NCBI RefSeq assembly: GCF_003367505.1
Contig: NZ_PXXX01000008.1
Span: forward strand, 124,001-188,000
Source: Lysinibacillus capsici
GTDB lineage: Bacteria > Bacillota > Bacilli > Bacillales_A > Planococcaceae
Length of the DNA: 64,000 nt
Reading direction: 5' to 3'
A model generated the notes under the pieces. It saw nothing but the letters and a program-made list of their open reading frames with translations. It was not told where the DNA came from and searched no databases. Numbering within the stretch: position 1 is the stretch's first letter; each line of letters starts with the position of its first letter. Positions 7,711 to 15,898 of this stretch are shown here, one piece after another. The translations under genes and the position numbers were made by a program.

Positions 7711-9109
7711 GCGAATATCCTTACTTCAATATTGGACGAGCCGATATTTACTGACACTTTTTATAGGCTTAGCTATTATATCTTTAATCTCAGCAGCGTG
7801 GATTCGACATACAACATTTGAAAATCGATTAGAATTAATGGAGTTTTTAGCAGACGAGACGGTCTATCGTTTAACGGATACAACAAATCCTAATAATGGA
7901 CCTATAAATGGTATTCCAGGTTTCATAGGGGATCGTCAGCGTTTTAATATGAAAGAGATCGATCCGATTTTGTATGTTGTAGATACAGAGGGAAATATAC
8001 TGACTAGCAACCGTCCTGTACCACCTGGTAGTGCTAAAAATGTAGCTGGCTTGTTAGATGGAAAAGAAGGTACTAAGGAAATAAAGGATGGACTTGAACC
8101 TGAATATGTAGTGAAAAGAAAGATAGAAAATAATCATGAGTTATTGGGCTGGGCCCTGGTGATGGAGAAGAAGGAGAATTTAACAAGAGTTAACCAAGCA
8201 TATGGACAGCTTGCCATATTAATTGGAGCATTAGCATTATTAGGCTGGATCGCTATTTACTTTCTGTCAAAGCGTTTGGCCCATCCCATTAAACAAGTAG
8301 CTGAGGCTGCCAAGCATGTACAGGAAGGCAATTATGCAATTGATTTGCCTCAATATAGTAAGGAAAAGGAAATCTATGAGCTTGTTTCCTCCTTCAAAAA
8401 TATGGCAAATAAATTAGAGCAGCTGGAGAAAACTCGAACGGAATTACTAGCAGGTGTCACCCATGAATTGAAAACACCTGTCACCTCTATAAGTGGTTTA
8501 TTACAGGCTGTAAGAGATGGTGTTGTAACGGGACAGGATGCTATGGAATTCATTGAAATGGCTATGGTCGAAACGACAAAAATGAAAACAATGGTTGGTG
8601 ACTTACTTGCCTTTAACCATTTTGCTGTCGATGCTGTTCCTGTGCAGATAGAGTCAGTAGATGTTAATCAGCTACTGCGAGAGGCGGTGGCACAGTGGGA
8701 AGTCATGCAGGAAGATGAACATGTAAAAGTTCGTTTACATTTGTTGGAAAAACCTGTGCTTGTACAGATAGATATTGTTCGTATCCAACAGATCATTACA
8801 AACCTATTAACCAATGCTAAACAGGCGATGGACAAAGGAACAATAACCTTGAGGTTGATAGATCATGGCGAGGCTCTGTCAGTGATGGTGAAGGATACAG
8901 GACATGGAATCCCTCTAGAGGATCAGTCATTTATTTTTGAGCGCTTTTATAGAGGGGGAAATAAAAAATATACTGTTCGTGGCTTGGGTTTAGGATTACC
9001 ACTTAGTAAAATGATGGCCCAATCTGTTGGGGGCGATTTGCGATTAATTGAAAGCAATCCCTCTGGAACACATTTTGAATTAGTATTGCAAAAGGCTACT
9101 ACGCTATAA
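7694..9109 (+). CDS. Sensor histidine kinase
   Basis: The 471-residue membrane kinase has TM1 at about 18-38, an extracytoplasmic sensor region of roughly 130 residues, TM2 at about 170-192, HAMP, a HisKA dimerization domain with phospho-accepting His257 (GVTHELKTP), and an HATPase domain with N-box NLLTNAKQAM, G1 DTGHGIP and G2 GLGLGLPLSK. The start is GTG 7694 within the end of the response regulator gene. The stimulus is unknown. The downstream cell-surface operon (VTC, DUF4956, CotH) suggests an envelope signal, which is inference. Confidence 0.93.
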   Translation: MFKKNKRISLLQYWTSRYLLTLFIGLAIISLISAAWIRHTTFENRLELMEFLADETVYRLTDTTNPNNGPINGIPGFIGDRQRFNMKEIDPILYVVDTEGNILTSNRPVPPGSAKNVAGLLDGKEGTKEIKDGLEPEYVVKRKIENNHELLGWALVMEKKENLTRVNQAYGQLAILIGALALLGWIAIYFLSKRLAHPIKQVAEAAKHVQEGNYAIDLPQYSKEKEIYELVSSFKNMANKLEQLEKTRTELLAGVTHELKTPVTSISGLLQAVRDGVVTGQDAMEFIEMAMVETTKMKTMVGDLLAFNHFAVDAVPVQIESVDVNQLLREAVAQWEVMQEDEHVKVRLHLLEKPVLVQIDIVRIQQIITNLLTNAKQAMDKGTITLRLIDHGEALSVMVKDTGHGIPLEDQSFIFERFYRGGNKKYTVRGLGLGLPLSKMMAQSVGGDLRLIESNPSGTHFELVLQKATTL

Positions 9110-9127
9110 GAGCGTAGTAGCCTTCTT
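9092..9127 (+). terminator. Terminator of the two-component operon
   Basis: A perfect 14-bp stem AAGGCTACTACGCT / AGCGTAGTAGCCTT encloses ATAAG, which contains the kinase stop codon. The following T-run is weak (TTCTTAGT), so termination may be partial. Confidence 0.7.
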
Positions 9128-9196
9128 AGTGTTGGTTTAATCCGTCTCCCAGAAATCTGCTTTGTTTTGTAAAAGAGAGTTGAAGAATTTGTAAAG

Positions 9197-9230
9197 CTGA
9201 CATCTGCCTGACACAAAAGCCCTTTATAGT
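9197..9230 (+). promoter_or_regulatory. Promoter with CTGACA direct repeat, upstream of VTC/CotH operon
   Basis: CTGACAT (9197-9203) and CTGACAC (9208-9214) are separated by CTGC, an 11-bp period, and a -10-like TATAGT (9225-9230) begins 10 bp after the second repeat. This copies the geometry seen before the response regulator gene at 6954-6987, so the same regulator very probably activates this operon. Confidence 0.7.
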
Positions 9231-9280
9231 AAACGATGTAGACGGGAAATGAACAAAGGGACGAGCAGCATTAAATGTTA

Positions 9281-9293
9281 GTCAGTCTGACAC
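9281..9293 (+). promoter_or_regulatory. Inverted CTGAC element in the operon leader
   Basis: GTCAG-T-CTGAC is a perfect short inverted repeat about 50 bp after the predicted -10 and 26 bp before the first gene. It re-uses the CTGAC half-site of the response-regulator boxes in opposite orientation, so it may be an extra operator or a small RNA hairpin. Confidence 0.35.
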
Positions 9294-9318
9294 TAATACA
9301 AGTAGGGAGAGTGATGAA

Positions 9319-10020
9319 ATGCCAATAGTTACTTCATTTAATCCAAATGGTCGCCAAGAAATAAAGCAAGCGATCTCTTATCCAGATTATGCATTATTAA
9401 AAGCCAAGCTTCAGCATGTTATGCAGCGTGATCATCATGCTGGCTTAGACGGTAAATATTTAATTCGTAGTACGTACTTCGATAATTTTGCCAATAAAGT
9501 GTTAAATGAGAAAAAAGAAGGCTTTATTAATCGAGATAAATATCGAGTACGCATATACGGCAAGTCTAATAATGTTATTAATCTTGAGCGGAAGAGTAAG
9601 CGTAACAATGTGACCTTTAAAACAAAATGTTCAATATCTCAAGCTGAGTATGAAAAACTACGTATTGGCGAGATAGCCTGGATGAAGAATGATGACCGAG
9701 CGCTAATTCTAGATTTATATCATGAGATGAATTACAACCAGTTGCGACCTACTACGGTAGTGGATTACGAGAGAGAAGCCTATATCTATCCGTTTGGCAA
9801 TGTGCGTGTGACATTTGATAGTAAGGTGCAATCGAGTCTACGCAACACGGATATGTTTAATAAAAACTTGCCTATGGTCGATGTGCTGGAGCCTAATCTT
9901 GTTATTTTAGAGGTAAAGTACGATGAATATCTACCAGACATCATCAAATATTTACTACAGTCAGTGGATACTCGTGCTGAGGCCTATTCAAAATATCAAC
10001 TTAGTCGTATGTACGGCTAA
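9319..10020 (+). CDS. VTC-domain protein (polyphosphate polymerase-like)
   Basis: The 233-residue protein matches the VTC tunnel-fold domain: basic strands KYLIRSTYFD, RDKYRVRIYG, INLERKSK and LVILEVKYD supply the Lys/Arg pairs that line the tunnel in polyphosphate polymerases. In yeast this domain makes polyphosphate from ATP. Bacterial homologues commonly sit beside DUF4956 and CotH genes, and their product is not established. GGGAGAG precedes the ATG. It is the first gene of a three-gene operon behind a predicted response-regulator promoter. Confidence 0.85.
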   Translation: MPIVTSFNPNGRQEIKQAISYPDYALLKAKLQHVMQRDHHAGLDGKYLIRSTYFDNFANKVLNEKKEGFINRDKYRVRIYGKSNNVINLERKSKRNNVTFKTKCSISQAEYEKLRIGEIAWMKNDDRALILDLYHEMNYNQLRPTTVVDYEREAYIYPFGNVRVTFDSKVQSSLRNTDMFNKNLPMVDVLEPNLVILEVKYDEYLPDIIKYLLQSVDTRAEAYSKYQLSRMYG

Positions 10021-10039
10021 TAATAAAGGAGAATGAACA

Positions 10040-10723
10040 ATGGATACAATTAAATTTAGTGATATTTTTAAATCTAACTTTTTAGAAAAAACAACCTCGT
10101 TTTCATTAATCGATTCAATTATTGGTTTAGTAGTAGCGTTTTTTATTGGGCTTTTCATTTATGCTGTTTATAAGAAGACCTTTAATGGAGTCATTTACTC
10201 ACATTCATTCAATATCTCACTACTTATAATGACAATGGCAACAGCACTAGTGATTATGGGAATCAGTTCAAATGTTCTGCTGTCACTTGGTATGGTTGGT
10301 GCTTTATCTATTGTACGTTTCCGTACACCTATTAAGGATCCCATGGATTTAGTCTATATTTTCTGGGCAATTGTTTCAGGTATTTTATGTGGTGCTGGCT
10401 TTATTCCTTTAGTGATTATTGGTGCTATTTTAATCGGACTTGTATTGCTAATATTCGTTAATAAAATAACGGTAGAAAATCCGTATTTACTAATTGTAAA
10501 GTTTGAAGAGGAATTGGCTAATGCTGAAATTGAGAGAATTATTGCTGCGCAAACAAAAAAATTCGCTCTCAAATCGAAATCCATTATGCAACAGAATGAA
10601 ATCGAAACAACTTATGAAATTCGTGTAAAACAAAATGATGCAAAATTGATGGATGAACTAACAAAGGTAGCTGGTGTAAAATCAGCCATTATGCTGAGCT
10701 ATGATGGGAATTTCACAGCGTAA
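10040..10723 (+). CDS. DUF4956 membrane protein
   Basis: The 227-residue protein has about four transmembrane helices in residues 25-145 (including SLGMVGALSIVRFRTPIKDPMDLVYIFWAIVSGI, a signature-like loop rich in conserved charges) and a soluble C-terminal domain of about 80 residues with a ferredoxin-like pattern. DUF4956 proteins are regularly encoded with VTC-domain and CotH proteins. A membrane channel or anchor for the VTC partner is a reasonable inference, not shown. AAAGGAG lies before the ATG, 19 bp after the VTC gene. Confidence 0.85.
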   Translation: MDTIKFSDIFKSNFLEKTTSFSLIDSIIGLVVAFFIGLFIYAVYKKTFNGVIYSHSFNISLLIMTMATALVIMGISSNVLLSLGMVGALSIVRFRTPIKDPMDLVYIFWAIVSGILCGAGFIPLVIIGAILIGLVLLIFVNKITVENPYLLIVKFEEELANAEIERIIAAQTKKFALKSKSIMQQNEIETTYEIRVKQNDAKLMDELTKVAGVKSAIMLSYDGNFTA

Positions 10724-10765
10724 TGACCTCATTAACAAATAGAACTACGATGAGAGGTGACGGCT

Positions 10766-12550
10766 ATGATTAAAACACGAATTGTCTATCTATGCATGGT
10801 GATTTTACTCCTTCTCTTTGTCGTGATATATGCTGTACTTCCGAATGTAGGCATTGAAACGAAAAATTCTGAGTTCTCCTATGAGAATATAGTATTTAAT
10901 AAAAATAAAGTAACAACAGTTGATATTGAAATTGCTGAGGAAGATTGGGCTGACATGCTCGAAAATGCTTCTGCTGAAGAATTAAAACAAGCAGATATTA
11001 CAGTAAACGGCAAGAAAGTTGAGAATGTTGCTATTCGTACAAAGGGCAATCTATCACTACGATCGGTTGTCAATAGTGACTCAGATCGCTATAGCTTAAA
11101 AATCGATTTTGATTATTATGATGATACACAAAGCTTGTATGGCTTAAAAAAATTAAATTTAAACAATAATTATAGTGACTCTACATTAATGAGAGAGTAT
11201 ATCTCCTATGAACTGATGGAGCAAATGGGTTTACCAACACCAGCACACTCCTATATGTATGTCACAGTGAATGGTGAGGAGCGGGGTTTGTTCTTAGGGG
11301 TAGAAGCTGTGGATGAGACATTCCTGGCTAATAATTACGGCTCTAATGATGGTTTTTTATTTAAGCCAGATGGGACAGGCAGCGATTTAAAATATATTAG
11401 CGACGATATCGAAGACTATACAGGTATCGGATTAAAAACAAATGAAGGTACTATTAATCAATCCAAATTAGTTGAAATGCTAGACGCAATTAATAATGGT
11501 GGAGACATAGAAAAGTATATCGATGTGGATGAAATGTTACGTTATTTTGCCGTCAACACAGCACTTGTGAATTTAGATAGTTATCAAGGGAATATGAAAC
11601 ATAACTATTATTTATATGAACAGAACGGTGTGTTTTCTATTATTCCTTGGGATTACAACATGTCCTTTGGTGGCTTTGGGGCTGGAGGCGGTAGAATAGC
11701 AGGAGGAAACGGTGAAAATCAAGCTGACGTTACTACTAATATGGAAAAACCAGTGGCACAAAACAATGGACAACCCGATCAAACTGGCGATGGGGGTATG
11801 CAGCAACAACGAGGTGGCGGCGTTGACATGGGAATGGGCATGTCGGGCAATCTAATAAATGATAGTGCTATTAATTTTAGTGTGACAACACCTGTTTCTG
11901 GCACAACATTAGAGGAGCGGCCACTCTTGAAGGCATTGCTTTCGAATGATGAATATCGTGACAAGTATGAAGGTTATTTAGAAGAACTAGCGACAACTTA
12001 TTTAACAGAAGAGTATGTGCAATCCATTACTAAAAAATTAGCTGTCTTATTAACTACTTATGTGGAGGCGGATCCAACCAAATTCTCTACTACGGAGCAG
12101 TTTTTAGAAGCAGTTGAAGGTGAAAATAGCTTGCCGGAATTTGCCAAACAGCGCTCAGAATCTATATTAAAGCAACTGTCTGGGGAGCTTGTTGTGGAAG
12201 CATCTACGTCTTCTCAGGGCAATATGGGTATGCCAATACCAAGTGAAAATGGTGAAATGGATTGGATGCCAGATGATTTTGATCCAAGTCAGCTACCAGA
12301 GGACTTTGATCCATCAAAGAGCCCACCTTTTAATAGAGAGGGCGAGGGTCCGAGAAATGGACAAAATGGAGAACAAATGCAACCTCCTGATGGAAATGGA
12401 GCCCCAATGGGAATGCCTGGTGCGAATAGTGAAGCTGCGAATCACGAGCCTGTTATTGATAAAAATACAATGTTTACAGCCATTACATGCCTGGTGCTAC
12501 TCCTTCTTGCACTTCTCTTTGTTGTTAAATTTAAACGTAGAGGTCGTTAG
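10766..12550 (+). CDS. CotH-type kinase, membrane-anchored
   Basis: The 594-residue protein starts at ATG 10766, behind GAGAGGTGA; an earlier GTG lies inside that Shine-Dalgarno. An N-terminal TM/signal anchor (about 6-26) is followed by a CotH kinase domain (about 45-320) with LKKLNLNNNYSD, the MREYISYELMEQMG helix, NGEERGLFLGVE and IIPWDYNMSFGG carrying the likely metal-binding Asp. A Gly/Met/Gln-rich low-complexity region, a second helical part, and a Pro/Asp/Met-rich linker (about 495-555) precede a C-terminal TM and KFKRRGR tail. CotH enzymes are atypical protein kinases, known from spore coats. Here a double-anchored surface protein co-encoded with VTC and DUF4956 suggests an envelope role. 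Confidence 0.85.
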   Translation: MIKTRIVYLCMVILLLLFVVIYAVLPNVGIETKNSEFSYENIVFNKNKVTTVDIEIAEEDWADMLENASAEELKQADITVNGKKVENVAIRTKGNLSLRSVVNSDSDRYSLKIDFDYYDDTQSLYGLKKLNLNNNYSDSTLMREYISYELMEQMGLPTPAHSYMYVTVNGEERGLFLGVEAVDETFLANNYGSNDGFLFKPDGTGSDLKYISDDIEDYTGIGLKTNEGTINQSKLVEMLDAINNGGDIEKYIDVDEMLRYFAVNTALVNLDSYQGNMKHNYYLYEQNGVFSIIPWDYNMSFGGFGAGGGRIAGGNGENQADVTTNMEKPVAQNNGQPDQTGDGGMQQQRGGGVDMGMGMSGNLINDSAINFSVTTPVSGTTLEERPLLKALLSNDEYRDKYEGYLEELATTYLTEEYVQSITKKLAVLLTTYVEADPTKFSTTEQFLEAVEGENSLPEFAKQRSESILKQLSGELVVEASTSSQGNMGMPIPSENGEMDWMPDDFDPSQLPEDFDPSKSPPFNREGEGPRNGQNGEQMQPPDGNGAPMGMPGANSEAANHEPVIDKNTMFTAITCLVLLLLALLFVVKFKRRGR

Positions 12551-12555
12551 AAAAT

Positions 12556-12587
12556 AACCATATCCAATATCTTTGGGTATGGTTTTT
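12556..12587 (+). terminator. Terminator after the CotH operon
   Basis: AACCATATCC / GGGTATGGTT stem with loop AATATCTTT, followed by TTT. Confidence 0.8.
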
Positions 12588-12637
12588 GCTTTTTATCGTG
12601 TTAAAATAAAGCATTCTTTTCTGAGGAGTCCTTTCAT

Positions 12638-13240
12638 ATGAATGAACAGCAATTTGATAAACATTTGCATATAAACACGGTGGGAGAGCAATATGGCTTT
12701 CCTAAGCTTGCACACTATCATCGTTATGAACCAACACCCTACAGAGGATTGGAGCAATTATTCGCTGCGTATCAGATGCCTGACAATCCAGTATTTATTG
12801 ATATGGGGTGCGGGAAAGGGCGAGTTCCTATTTATGTGCACCATAAGTTCCATATACCAACCATTGGGATAGAAATGGATGCAGGGTTTTATACGGAGGC
12901 TGAAGAAAATAAACGTAGTTATCTTCAAAAAATGAGAGCACATGCCCCTATTAAGTTTATTCATACAATAGCCGAATCATATGAAATAAAGTCACGTGAT
13001 AATGTGTTTTTCTTTTTTAATCCTTTTTCAATCCATATTTTTCGCACAGTCATTCACAATATTTGGAAATCCTATGAGCAGCGAATGCGAGATATTCATA
13101 TAATTTTATATTATCCGCCTTACGATTATTTACAATTTTTACATCATGGAACACCATTTGAGTTGCTTCATGAAGTGCATTTAGAAAATGAAACAAATAT
13201 TAATGAGCGCCTTTGTGTCTTTGAATTAAAAAAAGCTTAG
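12638..13240 (+). CDS. Class I SAM-dependent methyltransferase
   Basis: The 200-residue protein contains the SAM-binding glycine motif FIDMGCGKGRVPIYV (about 50-64) and an acidic strand end IGIEMD. FFFNPFS in the second half resembles a motif IV. The target molecule cannot be told. It is monocistronic, with GAGGAG upstream of the ATG and its own terminator overlapping the stop codon. Confidence 0.78.
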   Translation: MNEQQFDKHLHINTVGEQYGFPKLAHYHRYEPTPYRGLEQLFAAYQMPDNPVFIDMGCGKGRVPIYVHHKFHIPTIGIEMDAGFYTEAEENKRSYLQKMRAHAPIKFIHTIAESYEIKSRDNVFFFFNPFSIHIFRTVIHNIWKSYEQRMRDIHIILYYPPYDYLQFLHHGTPFELLHEVHLENETNINERLCVFELKKA

Positions 13241-13270
13241 AGTATGGGGAAACCCACTCTAAGCTTTTTC
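13231..13270 (+). terminator. Terminator of the methyltransferase gene
   Basis: A long inverted repeat AAAAGCTTAGAGT...ACTCTAAGCTTTT with a GGGG/CCC upper stem, ending in T-rich sequence. The stop codon lies in the left arm. Confidence 0.85.
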
Positions 13271-13643
13271 CTGTTAGCAGTACAGATATAAGCAATTAGT
13301 TATTCGTTTTCTTTTGATTATTTTCAGGGAAATAATTGTAATAGAGGAAGAGGTTCTATAAATTAAGCAGACTTTATGTTGAAAAAACAATTTCATCTGA
13401 TAGTTTTGTACTAGTCTATAGTTTGAATTAAAAGATAATTCATAAATAACTAATTATACTGAAAAATCACTCTAGACTAAATATAAAGAATGTTTTACAA
13501 TGAAAAAGGCTTATATGAATAATATTTTCTTTTGTTTTTAGATAGTTATAAATAATTATTTTGGCTATTGAGTAAATGAATTTAATTGTTTATAATTATC
13601 AGAAATATCTAATATTTGAGAAATTTTCAGGGGGAATTTAATT
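13271..13643 (+). other. AT-rich intergenic region ahead of livJ
   Basis: No gene is seen. The only recognisable elements are the livJ promoter with its CodY-like site at 13568-13608 and the Shine-Dalgarno AGGGGG before livJ, which is itself preceded by a half-match to a CodY box (AATTTTCAG at 13622-13630). The rest is very AT-rich. Confidence 0.6.
13568..13608 (+). promoter_or_regulatory. livJ promoter overlapped by a CodY-like box
   Basis: TTGAGT (13568-13573), a 17-bp spacer and TATAAT (13591-13596) form a good sigma-A promoter. AATTATCAGAAATAT at 13594-13608 matches the CodY consensus AATTTTCWGAAAATT at 12 of 15 positions and covers the -10 and transcription start, as expected for a repressor. 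Confidence 0.7.
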
Positions 13644-14864
13644 ATGAGAGAGAGCAAAAAGCTTAAGAAGTTCGGTTCACTTTTAGTAGCATCTTCATTA
13701 CTTGCTGGTGTTCTTGCTGGTTGCGGTAACGGAGACGATTCAAGTTCTGGCGGAGGCTCATCATCAGGCGGAGGTTCATCTGATGGCGATACAATTAAAA
13801 TCGGTGCCAACTTAGAGCTTTCAGGGAATGTAGCATCTTATGGTTCCTCTATTGGGCTAGGTGCAGAACTGGCTGTAAAAGAAATTAATGATGCTGGCGG
13901 TATTGATGGTAAGAAAATTGAACTGATTAAAGTAGATAATAAATCAGAGAACTCTGAAGCAACTTCAGCTGCTATTAAACTAGCAACGCAGGATAAAGTA
14001 GTAGCAATGTTAGCACCTGCAACTTCAGGTAATACAGTAGCTACTGTTCAAATTGCAAATGATAATAAAATTCCTATTGTTACGGGTTCTGGTACAGCAC
14101 CGAATATCACGGTAAATGAGGATGGCAGTGTTAATGAATATGCTTTCCGTACATGCTTTATTGACCCATTCCAGGGGATTGTAGCAGCTAATTTTGCTTC
14201 AGGTGAGCTAGATGCGAAAAATGTAGCTATTTTTGCAGATAATGCATCAGACTATGCAAAAGGTTTAGCAAAATCCTTTAAAGAAACGATTACGAAGAGT
14301 GGCGGAAAAGTTGTAAAAGAAGAAGCTTATGTAGCTAAGGATACAGATTTCCGTACACAATTAACAAATATTAAAGCGGCAAATCCAGACTTTATCTTTA
14401 TCCCTGGATATTATGAAGAAGTAGGTTTGATTGTTAAACAAGCACGCGAAATGGGCATTGATGTACCTCTGATGGGTGCTGATGGTTGGGATTCTCCAAC
14501 TTTAATTGAATTAGCTGGCGCGGATGCATTGAATAACACATTCATCACAAACCACTATTCTGCTGAAGACCCAGATCAAAAAATTCAAGATTTCGTAAAG
14601 GCATTTAAAGCGGCAAATGGTGACAAAGCGCCTGACGCATTCAACGCACTTGGTTATGACACAATTTACTACATTGCTGATGCAATTAAACGTGCAGGCT
14701 CTACAGATGGGGAAGCAATTAAAAATGAATTAGCTGCAACAAAAGATCTTTCTTTAGTAACAGGTACTTTCTCAGTTGACGAAAATCATAACCCAATTAA
14801 AACAGCAACAGTTCTTGAATTTAAAGACGGTAAACAAGTGTTCAACTCTAAAGTTAATCCTTAA
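13644..14864 (+). CDS. livJ: Branched-chain amino acid ABC transporter, substrate-binding lipoprotein
   Basis: The 406-residue protein begins with a lipoprotein signal peptide whose lipobox is LAGC with Cys27, followed by a Gly/Ser linker (SSSGGGSSSGGG, about 33-46). It then has a periplasmic-binding type I fold with IKIGANLELSGNVASYG and ELAVKEINDAGGIDGKKIEL, typical of Leu/Ile/Val-binding proteins. It captures substrate outside the membrane for LivHMGF, encoded next. A terminator before livH probably makes this component more abundant than the permease. CodY-like sites suggest repression when branched-chain amino acids are plentiful. Confidence 0.9.
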   Translation: MRESKKLKKFGSLLVASSLLAGVLAGCGNGDDSSSGGGSSSGGGSSDGDTIKIGANLELSGNVASYGSSIGLGAELAVKEINDAGGIDGKKIELIKVDNKSENSEATSAAIKLATQDKVVAMLAPATSGNTVATVQIANDNKIPIVTGSGTAPNITVNEDGSVNEYAFRTCFIDPFQGIVAANFASGELDAKNVAIFADNASDYAKGLAKSFKETITKSGGKVVKEEAYVAKDTDFRTQLTNIKAANPDFIFIPGYYEEVGLIVKQAREMGIDVPLMGADGWDSPTLIELAGADALNNTFITNHYSAEDPDQKIQDFVKAFKAANGDKAPDAFNALGYDTIYYIADAIKRAGSTDGEAIKNELAATKDLSLVTGTFSVDENHNPIKTATVLEFKDGKQVFNSKVNP

Positions 14865-14880
14865 TGTTTTGTAAGCAAGG

Positions 14881-14910
14881 GGGAGGCGGGTAAACACGCC
14901 TTCCTTTTTT
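14881..14910 (+). terminator. Intra-operon terminator between livJ and livH
   Basis: GGGAGGCG / CGCCTTCC stem (one G-U) with loop GGTAAACA and a run of six T. It probably reduces readthrough, so that binding protein exceeds permease. Confidence 0.8.
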
Positions 14911-14978
14911 GTGTGTTAGATAACTAGAATCGTAGAGCAAAACATAACTTTTAGTATCGATCTATGTACTTATTTTTC

Positions 14979-14993
14979 AATTTTCAGAAAATT
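14979..14993 (+). promoter_or_regulatory. Perfect CodY box before livH
   Basis: AATTTTCAGAAAATT is identical to the CodY consensus AATTTTCWGAAAATT at all 15 positions. It ends just before the livH Shine-Dalgarno and would block transcription into livHMGF, or act as a roadblock for readthrough from livJ. Confidence 0.85.
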
Positions 14994-15010
14994 TAAAGGA
15001 GTGAATGCGC

Positions 15011-15886
15011 ATGGAATGGATACAGCAACTTGTGAACGGTATTTCACTTGGAAGTATCTACGCGTTAATAGCGTTAGGGTATACGATGGTATACGGTATT
15101 ATCAAGCTGATTAACTTTGCTCATGGTGATGTCTTCATGATTGGGTCATTTATTGGCTTTTACGCTATTGCTAAATGGGAGCTTGGTTTCTTCCCAGCAT
15201 TATTATTGGCGATGTTAGTTTGTGCAATTTTTGGTGTATTAATTGAACGTATTGCCTATAAACGTTTACGAAATGCGACACGTATCGCAGCTTTAATTAC
15301 AGCGATAGGTGTATCGCTATTAATTGAATATACAACAATTTTCTTCAGAGGTGCACAACCAGCAGCATATCCTGAAGTTTTCAAAAATAAATCATTAGAT
15401 ATTTTTGGCGTTCAAATCAGCAGTACTTCCATCTTAATTTTATCAGTCGCAGTTGTACTGATGATTCTTTTACAATTCATCGTACATAAAACAAAAATCG
15501 GTAAAGCGATGCGTGCCGTTTCCCACGATGCAGATGCAGCTCGCTTAATGGGTATTAACGTTGACAATACAATCTCTGCAACGTTTGCGATTGGTTCAGC
15601 TTTAGCTGGTGCAGCAGGTGTTATCTTTGGGGTTTATTATACAAAAATTGACCCGTTAATGGGGGTTATTCCTGGGGTTAAAGCATTTATCGCAGCTGTT
15701 CTTGGTGGTATTGGTATCATCCCAGGCGCTATGGTTGGTGGTATGTTACTAGGTGTTGTAGAGTCCTTAGTAAGTGCACTTGGCTTCTCGTTATGGCGTG
15801 ATGCTGCGGCATTCGTTATTTTAATTTTAATCTTAATCTTCAGACCATCGGGTATCTTTGGTAAAAACGCCCGTGAGAAAGTGTAG
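15011..15886 (+). CDS. livH: Branched-chain amino acid ABC transporter permease LivH
   Basis: The 291-residue membrane permease has about eight TM segments. Family features are LVNGISLGSIYALIALGYTMVYGIIKLINFAHGD at the N-terminus and the coupling-helix region KAMRAVSHDADAARLMGINVD. ATG 15011 is chosen: the Shine-Dalgarno AAAGGAG lies 7-9 bp upstream, whereas the ATG at 15005 almost touches it. It pairs with LivM to form the membrane channel. livM follows directly. Confidence 0.92.
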   Translation: MEWIQQLVNGISLGSIYALIALGYTMVYGIIKLINFAHGDVFMIGSFIGFYAIAKWELGFFPALLLAMLVCAIFGVLIERIAYKRLRNATRIAALITAIGVSLLIEYTTIFFRGAQPAAYPEVFKNKSLDIFGVQISSTSILILSVAVVLMILLQFIVHKTKIGKAMRAVSHDADAARLMGINVDNTISATFAIGSALAGAAGVIFGVYYTKIDPLMGVIPGVKAFIAAVLGGIGIIPGAMVGGMLLGVVESLVSALGFSLWRDAAAFVILILILIFRPSGIFGKNAREKV

Positions 15887-15898
15887 GTGAGCGGTTTT

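Noticed and set aside
12189-12557. Plus-strand open frame of 122 codons inside the CotH gene
   Set aside because: It lies in another frame of the CotH coding region with no own Shine-Dalgarno. Its Met/Leu-rich composition is a by-product of the low-complexity region.
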